DNA of 64,000 nt from Gammaproteobacteria bacterium. Lineage in GTDB: Bacteria > Pseudomonadota > Gammaproteobacteria > HK1. The notes under the pieces were generated by a model that worked only from the letters and a program-made list of their open reading frames with translations, had not been told where the DNA came from and did no database searches. The translations under genes were made by a program, and so were the position numbers. The DNA is taken from positions 1 through 64,000 of the forward strand of contig JAJFJV010000011.1 in assembly GCA_021773635.1 (NCBI GenBank). Reading direction: 5' to 3'. Numbering within the stretch: position 1 is the stretch's first letter; the number at the start of each line of letters is the position of its first letter. Positions 38,250 through 46,899 of this stretch are shown piece after piece.

Positions 38250-39146
38250 GTGGCAACTGAAACGGCCTCCGGTTACCACCAATTGTCCCCCGAGCTACAG
38301 TGGGCAGTATCCATGGATGCGCTGGTATCGGGAGTCCACTTTCCCCCTGCCATGACACCCGCCACCCTCGGTTATCGCAGCCTTGCGGTAAATCTCAGTG
38401 ATATGGCCGCCATGGGCGCCAGGCCCCGGTGGCTAAACCTTGCCCTGACCTTGCCGAATCCCCACGATGATACCTGGTTGAATGACTTTTACCGGGGGCT
38501 CTCAGAGCTTGCCGACGCGCACGACACCATGCTCGATGCCACCCGGATACAACCCGGCCCACTCAGTGTGAGCATCGAGATCTGGGGCGAGGTACCCATC
38601 GGTGCCGCCTTGTGCCGTCGGGGGGCGCAGCCAGGTGATGGCATCTACGTCACTGGCACTCTGGGGGATGCGGGCCTGGCCATCCAGGTGATGGAGCGCG
38701 ATCTGGAGCTCAATGCGGAGGATCTCGCCTGGGTGGAGCGTCGCTACAGCCATCCAACGCCGCGCGTTGCCGCCGGATTACAGCTACGGAATACCGCCTC
38801 TGCCGCCATCGATCTCTCTGACGGGCTGGTGGGAGATCTCGGCCACATCTTGGAAGCAAGTGCCGTGGGTGCCACGCTGGAGCTGGATGCCCTGCCCCTC
38901 TCTCCAGCCTGTCGCAACAGCCTCCCCCGGGAACAGGCATGGAAGCTCGCCCTTGGCGCCGGGGATGATTATGAGCTTTGCTTTACTGCCCCGCCGGAGC
39001 AACGAACGCACATCGGGGAAGTGATGGACACCATCAATTGTCCGGTTCATCACATCGGCAGGGTTGAGGCCAGATCAGGACTGCGTTGCCACAATGAAAG
39101 TGGCACACCCTTCACTTCTGGCCGGGCCTACCAACACTTCAGCTGA
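38250..39146 (+). CDS. ThiL-like protein A: thiamine-monophosphate kinase missing GDD and GGDTT motifs
   Basis: 298 residues from a GTG start four bases after nusB (another GTG lies 12 bases earlier). In its normal chromosomal place, but altered. It retains the SMDALVSGVHF segment (Asp23), NLSDMAAMGA (Asp51), and the whole C-terminal domain with PGDGIYVTGTLGDAGLA, SAAIDLSDGLVGDLGHI and GAGDDYELCF. The N-terminal strand with GIGDDAA is absent, about 22 residues short, and the position of GGDTTRG reads ATRIQPG without gaps. ThiL phosphorylates thiamine monophosphate; alone this protein lacks parts of the ATP/metal site. A second gene at 40279 has exactly the missing motifs. It overlaps pgpA by one base. 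Confidence 0.9.
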   Translation: MATETASGYHQLSPELQWAVSMDALVSGVHFPPAMTPATLGYRSLAVNLSDMAAMGARPRWLNLALTLPNPHDDTWLNDFYRGLSELADAHDTMLDATRIQPGPLSVSIEIWGEVPIGAALCRRGAQPGDGIYVTGTLGDAGLAIQVMERDLELNAEDLAWVERRYSHPTPRVAAGLQLRNTASAAIDLSDGLVGDLGHILEASAVGATLELDALPLSPACRNSLPREQAWKLALGAGDDYELCFTAPPEQRTHIGEVMDTINCPVHHIGRVEARSGLRCHNESGTPFTSGRAYQHFS

Positions 39147-39646
39147 TGAAGCAGCCCACTTTTCAATTGCTCCGTGAGCACCCGGCATATCTGATCGCCT
39201 GTGGTTTTGGCAGCGGCCTGGCGCCCCGTGCGCCCGGCACCGCAGGCACCCTGGTGGGAGTACTCATCTACCTCGCGCTGCGCCCCCTCCCCCTCTACCC
39301 CTATCTTGCTATTACCGCGTTAAGCATCATTGTGGGGGTCTGGCTTTGCGGCGTCACCGCTCGGCGCCTGGAAACCCACGATCATCCGGCCATAGTCTGG
39401 GACGAGATCGCAGGCTATCTCGTCACCATGTGTGCCGCGCCCGCCGGCTGGATCTGGCCAGTCATCGGTTTTGTCGCCTTTCGCGTCTTCGATATCCTTA
39501 AACCCTGGCCAATCTCACTGCTTGACCGGCGGGTCCCCGGGGGGCTCGGCATCATGCTGGACGATGTGCTGGCGGGTGCTCTGGCCTGGCTGGTGGTCCA
39601 GGGTGCGGCGCAGTGGCTGCAGAACGGTGCTCATTTGCCGCTATAA
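39146..39646 (+). CDS. pgpA: Phosphatidylglycerophosphatase A
   Basis: 166 residues. An inner-membrane phosphatase that makes phosphatidylglycerol. Features are FGSGLAPRAPGTAGTL near the N terminus, three to four hydrophobic segments, and the acidic active-site motifs HPAIVWDEIAGYL, FRVFDILKPWPI and GIMLDDVLAG. The start codon overlaps the stop codon of the preceding ThiL-like gene (TGATGA), as in the usual thiL–pgpA pairing. Confidence 0.95.
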   Translation: MKQPTFQLLREHPAYLIACGFGSGLAPRAPGTAGTLVGVLIYLALRPLPLYPYLAITALSIIVGVWLCGVTARRLETHDHPAIVWDEIAGYLVTMCAAPAGWIWPVIGFVAFRVFDILKPWPISLLDRRVPGGLGIMLDDVLAGALAWLVVQGAAQWLQNGAHLPL

Positions 39647-39681
39647 TCGGCACATACCAACGGGAAGCCCGCATTGTCACC

Positions 39682-40266
39682 ATGCCATCTCGCCTGCTAC
39701 TGCTATTAGTGCTCCTGTCACCGCTCACCGCGGCCTGGGGCGATATCTACAAATACACCGATGCCAATGGCATCGTGCACCTCTCTGATCGCCCGCTGGG
39801 TCCCGGCTACCGGGCCATTGTGCGTACCTGGAAAGGCTGGGTTCCCAAGGGCATCCACTGGAGCCGCGCCAACCGCAAACGCTATACCCCGCTGATCGAC
39901 CGTGCCGCCAGGCGCTACCGTATGGATAAGGCCCTGGTGCACGCCGTAGTTACGGCGGAATCGGCCTACGATGCCAAGGCTGTCTCCCGTGCGGGGGCGG
40001 TCGGGCTCATGCAACTCATGCCGGGAACTGCGAGTCGTTATGGGGTCAGTAATCGCAGAGACCCTGCGGCGAATCTTGACGGCGGGGTGCACTACCTGCG
40101 CGATCTGATCACACGCTTTCGCAACGTACGCCTTGCCCTGGCGGCCTATAACGCAGGCGAAAATGCAGTCGCCCGTTACGGTAATCAGATTCCCCCCTAC
40201 CCCGAAACTCAGAATTATGTGCGCAAGGTGCTGGATTATTATCGTAGCTACCGGCGCGCCTCGTAG
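39682..40266 (+). CDS. Lytic transglycosylase with DUF4124 domain
   Basis: 194 residues from the ATG giving MPSRLLLLLVLLSPLTAAWG, a signal peptide. The mature N terminus DIYKYTDANGIVHLSDRP is the DUF4124 domain often found at the start of periplasmic proteins. The rest is a Slt-type lysozyme-like domain with the catalytic Glu in VTAESAYDAKAVSRAGAVGLMQLMPGTA and the AAYNAGENAV motif. It cleaves peptidoglycan glycan strands, forming anhydromuramyl ends. It sits between the two ThiL-like genes on the same strand, 12 bases before the second. Confidence 0.92.
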   Translation: MPSRLLLLLVLLSPLTAAWGDIYKYTDANGIVHLSDRPLGPGYRAIVRTWKGWVPKGIHWSRANRKRYTPLIDRAARRYRMDKALVHAVVTAESAYDAKAVSRAGAVGLMQLMPGTASRYGVSNRRDPAANLDGGVHYLRDLITRFRNVRLALAAYNAGENAVARYGNQIPPYPETQNYVRKVLDYYRSYRRAS

Positions 40267-40278
40267 ACGTAGCACTCC

Positions 40279-40728
40279 ATGCCACTCGAAGAATTTTCTC
40301 TCATCGACCGCTTTTTCAAGCGGCCCGCCGACAATCATGATGGTGTTGTGGTGGGTATTGGAGATGATGCGGCGGTACTCCAGCCCCCTCCGGGTCAGGC
40401 AATGATCAGTGCAATCGCCTGCCAAAACAGCCCCGATCCCCGACTACAGGCAGTAGATGCCGCAGACTTCGCCACACAGCTCGTCACCGAGGGGAAAAAA
40501 CAGCTTGTAGCCCGGAATGCCCGACCGGCCTGGGCCACCCTCGCCCTGTGCCTGCCAGCCGCCGATGAAGCCTGGCTGGATGCCTTCAGCACCCGGCTAC
40601 TGCAAACCTGTGAGGAATGTGGGTTGCGTCTGGTGGGAGGTGATACCACCAGCGGCCCCCTGAATGCCGTGCTTGCCGTTCACGGCCTGGTCCCGGCGCG
40701 AAATAGCATCCCTGGCCGGGGCACTTGA
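40279..40728 (+). CDS. ThiL-like protein B: short, keeps GDD and GGDTT motifs only
   Basis: 149 residues. The N terminus EEFSLIDRFFKRP…GIGDDAAVL (GDD at 28-30) and later LALCLPAADEAWLDAF and LVGGDTTSGPL (GGDTT at 120-124) align with the first half of ThiL without gaps. The STD segment reads AIA (45-47) and the NLSD segment reads GKKQ (72-75), so those metal-binding Asp residues are lost. The protein stops about where the C-terminal ATP-grasping domain would begin. It is therefore the complement of the ThiL-like protein at 38250. The last bases overlap a TTG start for mutH. It could be a subunit of a two-part enzyme or a decaying paralogue. Confidence 0.85.
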   Translation: MPLEEFSLIDRFFKRPADNHDGVVVGIGDDAAVLQPPPGQAMISAIACQNSPDPRLQAVDAADFATQLVTEGKKQLVARNARPAWATLALCLPAADEAWLDAFSTRLLQTCEECGLRLVGGDTTSGPLNAVLAVHGLVPARNSIPGRGT

Positions 40729-41423
40729 GCAAGATCGAAAGCCCCCCCTTTCCGGCCCCGCCCCCCAGGGACGAACATGAACTGATGGCCCGCACCCAGG
40801 CCATCGCTGGCCTCAGCCTAGGAGAGCTGGCGCAACGCTATCAGCAAATCATACCCGGAGAAAACCGCCGCGCGAAAGGTTGGGCTGGACAATTTTTAGA
40901 GGGCGTCCTCGGGGCCACCGCCTCATCCCTGCCGGAACCGGATTTTCAGGCCATCGGGGTTGAGCTCAAGACCCTGCCCATCAGTCTGGAGGGCCAGCCA
41001 CTGGAAAGCACCTATGTCTGCCCGGTTGCACTCTCCGGGGAGGACGGAGTGTGTTGGGAAGGCTCCTATCTGCGACGAAAAATGGCCCGGGTGCTGTGGC
41101 TCCCCATTGCTGGCCCGCGAGGTGCGCCGGTAACCGAACGCCGTATTGCCACGCCGCTGCTTTGGTCGCCAAATGAAAGCGAGGAGGCCACACTAAAACA
41201 GGATTGGGAGGAGCTGATGGAACTCGTAACCCTTGGCCAAATCGACCAGATCACGGCCCATCACGGTGTCCACCTGCAGATCCGTCCCAAGGGGGCAAAT
41301 GCCCGCAGCCTGCGCCGCGGTACTGGTACGGAGGGACAACCCACTTGGCTACTACCCCGGGGATTTTATCTGCGCACATCCTTCACCCGACAGATTCTGG
41401 AACGGGCTTATATCCTGCCCTGA
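40725..41423 (+). CDS. mutH: DNA mismatch repair endonuclease MutH
   Basis: 232 residues from a TTG start overlapping the preceding stop codon; the N terminus PPRDEHELMARTQAIAGLSLGELAQ aligns with E. coli MutH, supporting this start over a later ATG. It nicks the unmethylated strand at hemimethylated GATC sites when activated by MutS and MutL. The active-site set is visible in EPDFQAIGVELKTLPI (Asp, Glu, Lys), with the conserved RVLWLPI, LLWSPNESEEATLKQDWEEL and LQIRPKGANAR. MutH is restricted to Gammaproteobacteria with Dam methylation, a useful taxonomic marker. Confidence 0.95.
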   Translation: MSKIESPPFPAPPPRDEHELMARTQAIAGLSLGELAQRYQQIIPGENRRAKGWAGQFLEGVLGATASSLPEPDFQAIGVELKTLPISLEGQPLESTYVCPVALSGEDGVCWEGSYLRRKMARVLWLPIAGPRGAPVTERRIATPLLWSPNESEEATLKQDWEELMELVTLGQIDQITAHHGVHLQIRPKGANARSLRRGTGTEGQPTWLLPRGFYLRTSFTRQILERAYILP

Positions 41424-41424
41424 C

Positions 41425-41613
41425 TCAAGCCAGAGCGATTAGTAACACCACAAACAAAACCACCAGGCCCAACGGAAATATCAAACCGCGCCAATCTTCA
41501 AAACTGCCCTTGGGGCTATGCTTGAGTGCCGCCTTGGTGCCCGGGCCAAACCATAGCAATACCACGAGCACCAGTACGCCCAACAACAGTATTTCCCAAA
41601 TACCCATTATCAT
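41425..41613 (-). CDS. Small two-helix membrane protein with TatA-like N terminus
   Basis: 62 residues. Among three close ATG codons, the one giving MIMGIWEILLLG is favoured because AAGG lies six bases upstream. The N-terminal part resembles TatA/B in layout: MGIWEILLLGVLVLVVLLWFGPGTKAALKHSPKG, a hydrophobic helix, a FGP hinge and a short amphipathic stretch. Unlike TatA, the amphipathic helix is short and a second hydrophobic helix (LIFPLGLVVLFVVLLIALA) ends the protein. Function unknown. It is convergent with mutH, one base between the stop codons, and lies downstream of a PuuD-like gene. Confidence 0.7.
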   Translation of the reverse strand: MIMGIWEILLLGVLVLVVLLWFGPGTKAALKHSPKGSFEDWRGLIFPLGLVVLFVVLLIALA

Positions 41614-41690
41614 CATCTGCCTTAATGACGGCCGGGCTCCCGGCACCGGGAACGGGATATACCCGAGCCCTCCCACTTGGAAAAACCAAA

Positions 41691-41719
41691 AAAAAGCCGG
41701 CACGTGTGGCCGGCTTTTT
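41691..41719. terminator. Terminator after the PuuD-like gene
   Basis: GCCGGC and GCCGGC form a 6-bp stem around ACGTGTG, flanked by a run of A on the left and five T on the right, so it can terminate minus-strand transcripts (T-run formed by the A's) and plus-strand ones. It separates the PuuD-like gene from the small TatA-like gene. Confidence 0.85.
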
Positions 41720-41737
41720 CGCCCAAACAGGATTCAA

Positions 41738-42385
41738 CTAGATAAATTCAAGCACCCCGATGAAAACGGCGGTCAGTACCAGACTGCTGACGATTACACC
41801 GCGAACCGTAGTCATCGGACCCTGCTTGCCCATGATGCCATTCAGCTCAAGTACCACCGCAATGACCAGCGCCACCCACATGGCGCCGGAACCGGCCGGG
41901 TGACCGTATCCACTCATTGAGCCGACAAAGTGGGGGCCTGCCAGCATGCAGAAGGCCATAGGACCTGAAAACAGGGTGTTGGTACGAGAGGCCAGCAGCG
42001 CCTTGCCACCCGCCGCCGGGCCATCACCCTCCGCCATTCCCAGAACAATCTGCTGATTGGGCCAGATGATCAACCAGACATTCAGAAACATCAGGGTACC
42101 GAGCGTAGCGCCGGTCACGATGTAGGGATTCAGGGCACCTCCACTGTGCAGGCCCCACAACAGGATGAGCCCGGTCAGGAAGGTAAACATCGCCCCCCAA
42201 CGAAACCACCACAAAGCGGCAGGTGCCAATTTTTCCTTGGCGTCCGCCAATCCCTCGGGGGTCGCCGCCTTGAAATAGCCGCCCTGAATAAAGTTGAAGT
42301 AATACAACAAGCCAATCCAGGTAATTCCGAACAACAAGTGACCCCAACGCGCCATCATGTTAAAAATGTCAATTATTTCCATCAT
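41738..42385 (-). CDS. Urate hydroxylase PuuD-like membrane domain protein
   Basis: 215 residues, starting at one of two adjacent ATG codons after GGAGG. Seven or so hydrophobic segments with conserved ARWGHLLFGITWIGLLYYFNFIQ, ALWWFRWGAMFTFLTGLILL, and WLIIWPNQQIVLG match the membrane part of PuuD (DUF989). Full PuuD proteins carry a C-terminal cytochrome c domain, which is missing here: there is no CxxCH and the protein ends after the last helix. Several His and Trp residues in the membrane suggest haem binding. No purine catabolism genes flank it, so the name does not prove urate as substrate. Confidence 0.8.
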   Translation of the reverse strand: MMEIIDIFNMMARWGHLLFGITWIGLLYYFNFIQGGYFKAATPEGLADAKEKLAPAALWWFRWGAMFTFLTGLILLWGLHSGGALNPYIVTGATLGTLMFLNVWLIIWPNQQIVLGMAEGDGPAAGGKALLASRTNTLFSGPMAFCMLAGPHFVGSMSGYGHPAGSGAMWVALVIAVVLELNGIMGKQGPMTTVRGVIVSSLVLTAVFIGVLEFI

Positions 42386-42506
42386 TTACCTCCCCTTAAG
42401 AACTGCGCCACACGGTATCGCCATCGCCGGGGATAAGCAAACCCCGGCGGTAGAAGCTGATTACCCGGTGTGGATCTGGAAATTATTGAGTCTTCTTTTT
42501 TGCTCC

Positions 42507-44183
42507 CTATTCGTCGGTAACACATCCCTCTGAGGCGGTGCGCACAGTCTTTATGTACTTATAAAGCGTACCGCGGTCAGCCTTGTAGGGGGGCATCTGC
42601 CAGGCTGATTTTCGCCGGGCAAGCTCCTCATCACTAACATCTACGCTGAGCTCACAATCGTGTGAGTCGATAGTGATTTGATCGCCGTCCTGAAGCAGGC
42701 CGACAGGGCCACCCTCCTGGGCCTCGGGCACGACATGTCCAATGATGAAGCCGTGGGATCCACCAGAAAAGCGGCCATCGGTGATGAGTGCCACGTCCTT
42801 GCCAAGACCCGCCCCCATAATAGCCGAGGTAGGAGTCAGCATTTCGGGCATACCCGGACCACCCTTGGGGCCCTCGTAACGAATGACAATGACGTCCCCC
42901 TTCCGGATTTTTTCCTCTTCCAGAGCGGCAAGCATCGCCTCCTCGGAATCAAAGACCCGGGCCGGACCCACAAAGCGGGTGCCTTCCTTGCCGGTAATCT
43001 TGGCCACCGAACCGCCGGGGGCCAGATTGCCTTGCAGAATGCGTATGTGGCCAATCTCCTGGATGGGGTCCTCGATAGTCCGGATAACCTCCTGACCACT
43101 ACTAAGTGGCGCTACCTCGGCCAGATTCTCCGCCAGACTCTTGCCGGTAACGGTCATGCACTCGCCATTCAGCAAACCCTTCTCCAGCAGATATTTCATC
43201 ACCGCCGGTATGCCGCCTACGTTATGCAGATCCTCCATGACATAGCGGCCACTGGGCTTCAGATCAGCAATGAAAGGAATGCGGTCGCTGACAGACTGGA
43301 AGTCTTCAAGGCCCAGTTCAACGTCCACGGCCCGGGCCATGGCGATAAGGTGTAGCACTGCATTAGTGGAACCCCCCAGAGCCATCAGTACAACCAATGC
43401 ATTCTCAAAGGCGGCACGGGTCATGATGTCGCGTGGCTTGAGATCAATTTCCAGCAGATGGCGAATTGCGGCCCCGGCCCGGAAACACTCGTCCAGTTTT
43501 TTAGGGTCGACGGCCGGAGTCGACGAACTGTAGGGCAGCGACATGCCCAGCGCCTCCACCGCCGATGCCATGGTGTTGGCGGTATACATACCGCCACAAG
43601 CTCCCGGCCCGGGGCACGAACACTGAACGATCTGCTGGCGTTCCTCCTCATCAATGGTACCGGCGAGATACTCACCGTAACTCTGGAAAGCAGAAACCAC
43701 ATCCAGCGGCCGGTCACCCAGGTAGCCCGGTTTGATGGTACCGCCATAGACCATAATAGAGGGACGATTGAAGCGCCCCATGGCAATCACGCAACCGGGC
43801 ATGTTCTTGTCACATCCGGGCAGGGAAATATTGGCGTCGTACCACTGCGCACAGGTTACGGTCTCGATGGAATCGGCAATCAGGTCCCGCGACTGGAGCG
43901 AATAGCTCATGCCTTCAGTACCCATGGAAATGCCGTCACTAACCCCGATGGTATTAAAACGCATCCCCACCAGCCCGGCCGCGACCACCCCCTCCTTGAC
44001 CTTGGCGGCAAGATCGAGGAGATGCATATTGCAGCTATTCCCCTCATACCAAACACTGGAGATTCCGACCTGGGCTTTATCCATATCCTCGGTGGTCATA
44101 CCCGTGGCATAGAGCATGGCCTGGGACGCGCCCTGAGCCTTGGGCTGGGTAATACGGGCGCTGATACGATTTAGTTTTGTCAT
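42507..44183 (-). CDS. ilvD: Dihydroxy-acid dehydratase
   Basis: 558 residues. Third enzyme of branched-chain amino acid synthesis, removing water from dihydroxy acids using an Fe-S cluster. The cluster cysteines and surrounding signatures are [20 protein letters not shown] and [36 protein letters not shown] and the C-terminal [23 protein letters not shown] are also present. The length matches the shorter IlvD subgroup rather than the E. coli enzyme (616). It stands alone on the minus strand; YjbQ lies 55 bases upstream. Confidence 0.96.
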   Translation of the reverse strand: MTKLNRISARITQPKAQGASQAMLYATGMTTEDMDKAQVGISSVWYEGNSCNMHLLDLAAKVKEGVVAAGLVGMRFNTIGVSDGISMGTEGMSYSLQSRDLIADSIETVTCAQWYDANISLPGCDKNMPGCVIAMGRFNRPSIMVYGGTIKPGYLGDRPLDVVSAFQSYGEYLAGTIDEEERQQIVQCSCPGPGACGGMYTANTMASAVEALGMSLPYSSSTPAVDPKKLDECFRAGAAIRHLLEIDLKPRDIMTRAAFENALVVLMALGGSTNAVLHLIAMARAVDVELGLEDFQSVSDRIPFIADLKPSGRYVMEDLHNVGGIPAVMKYLLEKGLLNGECMTVTGKSLAENLAEVAPLSSGQEVIRTIEDPIQEIGHIRILQGNLAPGGSVAKITGKEGTRFVGPARVFDSEEAMLAALEEEKIRKGDVIVIRYEGPKGGPGMPEMLTPTSAIMGAGLGKDVALITDGRFSGGSHGFIIGHVVPEAQEGGPVGLLQDGDQITIDSHDCELSVDVSDEELARRKSAWQMPPYKADRGTLYKYIKTVRTASEGCVTDE

Positions 44184-44238
44184 GTTCAGATACCTGGTGA
44201 ATCAGTGTTTTGATATTGGAATGGGACGAGAATATTGG

Positions 44239-44646
44239 TCAGGAAGAGGCGAGCACCGTGCAGACGATCTTTCGCGCCGCACGCGGGCCATCAAATTCGC
44301 ATAAAAATATATTTTGCCATGTTGAGAGGCCGGGCTTTCCCTCCACCACGGGCACGCTCTCGGACGGCCCCACCAACCCCGCTTTAAGATGGGCATCGCC
44401 ATTACCGTCCTGGTGGTCGTGCAGCCAGACTCCACGGGGGATCATTTGCTGTAACAACTGCACCACATCGGTCTGCACGCTCTCGTCCCAGTTCTCCTGG
44501 ATCATTATCGCCGCGGTCGCACCCTGGACGTATACAGACACGAGGCCATCGACGACCCCGCTATTCTGCACCACCGTACGTACTTCGTCGGTGATATCCA
44601 CCAGTTCCTCGCGATGCTGCGTGCTAACGGTGATGATCTCAGCCAT
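44239..44646 (-). CDS. yjbQ: YjbQ/UPF0047 family protein
   Basis: 135 residues, the standard size. Members show weak thiamine-phosphate synthase activity, although the main cellular role is unsettled. Family features are ATAAIMIQEN, the metal-binding block HDHQDGNGDAHLKAGLVGPS, and LSTWQNIFLCEFDGPRAARKIVCTVL. It precedes ilvD by 55 bases on the same strand. The link to thiamine is of interest because the window also contains two unusual ThiL-like genes, but they are 4 kb away and no operon connects them. Confidence 0.92.
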   Translation of the reverse strand: MAEIITVSTQHREELVDITDEVRTVVQNSGVVDGLVSVYVQGATAAIMIQENWDESVQTDVVQLLQQMIPRGVWLHDHQDGNGDAHLKAGLVGPSESVPVVEGKPGLSTWQNIFLCEFDGPRAARKIVCTVLASS

Positions 44647-44840
44647 ATGATTGACCTGCTGTCATTTCACGTCTTTGGGTGGATTCATCGCGCCTTCAAT
44701 ACGCGGAGTGGCAAGGGTCGCCAGCCCCCTTTTATATGCAGCGCCGGGATGATACCAGACTCCCGGGCAGCTGGAGTTAGACGACAACTGTCACCGCGCT
44801 CCGGTATGCGCTTATTGGCGAGAAACAGTGAAGCTCCTTG

Positions 44841-44846
44841 TATAAT
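44841..44846 (+). promoter_or_regulatory. -10 element upstream of argA
   Basis: A perfect TATAAT lies 36 bases before the argA GTG start. TTGGCG at 44815-44820 could be the -35 hexamer, though the 20-base spacing is longer than the ideal 17. Confidence 0.5.
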
Positions 44847-44881
44847 GTCCATTCTGTTATTACTGAAAAGCGATTTGCACC

Positions 44882-46201
44882 GTGACTGATTCCCCCACAC
44901 CATTGGAATGGTTCCGCAACTCCGTCCCCTATATAAAGGCACATCAGGGGCGGGTTTTTGTGATCCAGTTTGGTGGCAAAGTCGTGGCAGACCGTGGATT
45001 CAAACATCTGATTCACGATATAGCGCTACTCGATGCCCTGGGCGTGAAGCTGGTGCTGGTGCATGGTGCCGAGCCTCAGATTACGGCACGCCTGCCCGGC
45101 AAATCTGCCAAGCCCTCACCGCCCGACAAACCGCCCATTACCAACCGTGAAAGTCTTGAGTTGGTAAAGGAGGCCACCGGGCGTGTCCGCCTCGATATCG
45201 AAGCACTGCTCTCCACCGGGGTCACCAACTCCCCCATGGCAGGTGCACGCATTCGGGTAAGTGGTGGAAATTTCGTCACCGCACGCCCGTTAGGCGTACA
45301 TGGAGGCACCGACTTTCAATACACAGGAGAGGTGCGTCGTATTGACGCGAAGGCCCTGCAAAAGCAGCTGGACGCACACACTATCGTACTTGTTTCCCCC
45401 CTGGGCTATTCCCCCACCGGTGAGATCTTTCGCCTGTCAGCGGCGGAAGTCGCCGCCGCTATTGCGGTGGAATTGAGCGCGGCAAAACTTATCTTCGTGG
45501 GCGACCCCGGCCCAATTGGTGATGATGGCGTGCTGGTGCGTGAAATGACCACTGCTGAAGGCAAGCGCTGGCTTGGAAAACATGCCGGGCAAACAAAAGA
45601 ATACGGGCGCCTTATCGAGACCCTGTCACGCGCCGTAGATGCCTGTCAAAAGGGTGTGACGCGCAGCCACCTGCTCGACTGGACGGAAAATGGCGCCCTG
45701 CCCCGGGAACTCTTTACCCGCGACGGCGCAGGCACCATGTTAAGTGCCAGCCCCTATGACACGAGCCGTGCAGCCACCATAGAAGATGTGGCCGGGATAC
45801 TCGAACTTATCCGTCCCCTGGAAGAGGAAGGCATCCTCGTACGCCGGCCCCGCGACAAAGTGGAAACGGATATAGAGCACTTTCTCATCATGGAAAGGGA
45901 TGGCTCAATCATTGGTTGTGCGGCCCTGCATCCCTTTCCGGATGCCGCAGCAGTGGAACTCGCCTGTCTCTCGGTACACCCGGAATACCGCAATGAGGCC
46001 CGTGGCGAGCAGCTACTGAAAACTGCGGAAGACGAAGCCCGGGCGGCCGGAGCAAAGCAGATTTATGTGCTGACTACCCGTGCAATTCAGTGGTTCGAGG
46101 AACGGGGCTTTCGCCCGGTACAGCTGGACGATCTGCCGGTGGAGCGTCAGGCCCTGTACAACTACAAACGCAATTCCCACATCCTTGCCAAGAATCTTTA
46201 G
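44882..46201 (+). CDS. argA: N-acetylglutamate synthase
   Basis: 439 residues from a GTG start. Classical ArgA layout: an amino-acid-kinase domain (about 1-290; [51 protein letters not shown]) that binds the feedback inhibitor arginine, followed by a GNAT acetyltransferase domain (about 295-439; [33 protein letters not shown]). It catalyses the first step of arginine synthesis. The TAG stop codon overlaps the TAA stop of the convergent pyrF (four shared bases), so no terminator lies between them. A TATAAT box precedes the gene. Confidence 0.96.
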   Translation: MTDSPTPLEWFRNSVPYIKAHQGRVFVIQFGGKVVADRGFKHLIHDIALLDALGVKLVLVHGAEPQITARLPGKSAKPSPPDKPPITNRESLELVKEATGRVRLDIEALLSTGVTNSPMAGARIRVSGGNFVTARPLGVHGGTDFQYTGEVRRIDAKALQKQLDAHTIVLVSPLGYSPTGEIFRLSAAEVAAAIAVELSAAKLIFVGDPGPIGDDGVLVREMTTAEGKRWLGKHAGQTKEYGRLIETLSRAVDACQKGVTRSHLLDWTENGALPRELFTRDGAGTMLSASPYDTSRAATIEDVAGILELIRPLEEEGILVRRPRDKVETDIEHFLIMERDGSIIGCAALHPFPDAAAVELACLSVHPEYRNEARGEQLLKTAEDEARAAGAKQIYVLTTRAIQWFEERGFRPVQLDDLPVERQALYNYKRNSHILAKNL

Positions 46202-46899
46202 CTGACACCTGCCATCTCGGCCTCAATAGCCGCGAGTGCCTGTAACGGCTGCTCCGCCGCAGTCACGGGCCGACCCACCACCAGATAACTGGCGCCCGCC
46301 TGTATCGCATCGGCCGGCGACATCACCCGTTTTTGATCCGCCACCGCCGCACCTGATGGGCGAATACCCGGGGTGACCGTCAGAAACTCTGCTGGCAAGG
46401 TGGCGCGTAGCGGCGTGAGTTCCCGCGCCGAACACACCACCCCATCCATGCCCGAATCATGCGCAAGCCGGGCCAGGCGCAACACCATTTGCTCGGGCAC
46501 CAACGGGATGCCCACCTCATCAAGATCATCAGCATCCAAGCTGGTAAGCACGGTCACGGCTATCAACAAAGGCGGGTTATGAAGCTGATCCAAGGCATTG
46601 CGCGCCGCGACCATCATCTTGCGACCACCAAGTGCATGGACATTCATCATCCAGACCCCAAGATCGGCCGCAGCGCGGCACGCCGCCGCGACTGTATTGG
46701 GAATATCGTGAAACTTGAGATCCAGAAAGACCTCAAAACCGCGATCTCCGAGGGCCTGAACAACGGCGGGCCCACCACGTGTGAACAACTCCTTGCCCAC
46801 CTTCACCCGACAACGGCTTGGGTCCAGGCGATCAGCCATGGCGATCGCCCCATCAACCGAGGGAAAATCCAGGGCGACGATTAAATTTCGCTCATTCAT
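46198..46899 (-). CDS. pyrF: Orotidine 5'-phosphate decarboxylase
   Basis: 233 residues. Last step of UMP synthesis. The catalytic block [30 protein letters not shown] includes the Lys and Asp of the active site; LTPGIRP (read as VTPGIRPSG) and [14 protein letters not shown] bind phosphate. AAGGGG lies eight bases before the ATG, and the gene start overlaps the end of lapB by eight bases. The lapA–lapB–pyrF order is common in Gammaproteobacteria. Confidence 0.97.
   Translation of the reverse strand: MNERNLIVALDFPSVDGAIAMADRLDPSRCRVKVGKELFTRGGPAVVQALGDRGFEVFLDLKFHDIPNTVAAACRAAADLGVWMMNVHALGGRKMMVAARNALDQLHNPPLLIAVTVLTSLDADDLDEVGIPLVPEQMVLRLARLAHDSGMDGVVCSARELTPLRATLPAEFLTVTPGIRPSGAAVADQKRVMSPADAIQAGASYLVVGRPVTAAEQPLQALAAIEAEMAGVS

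Noticed and set aside
38238-38320. A simple frameshift hiding the N terminus of the first ThiL-like gene
   Set aside because: None of the three frames between the nusB stop codon and the SMDALV segment encodes the expected EFSLI…GIGDDAA sequence, and there is not enough room for it. The GGDTT replacement is also ungapped, so this is divergence or deletion, not a frameshift.
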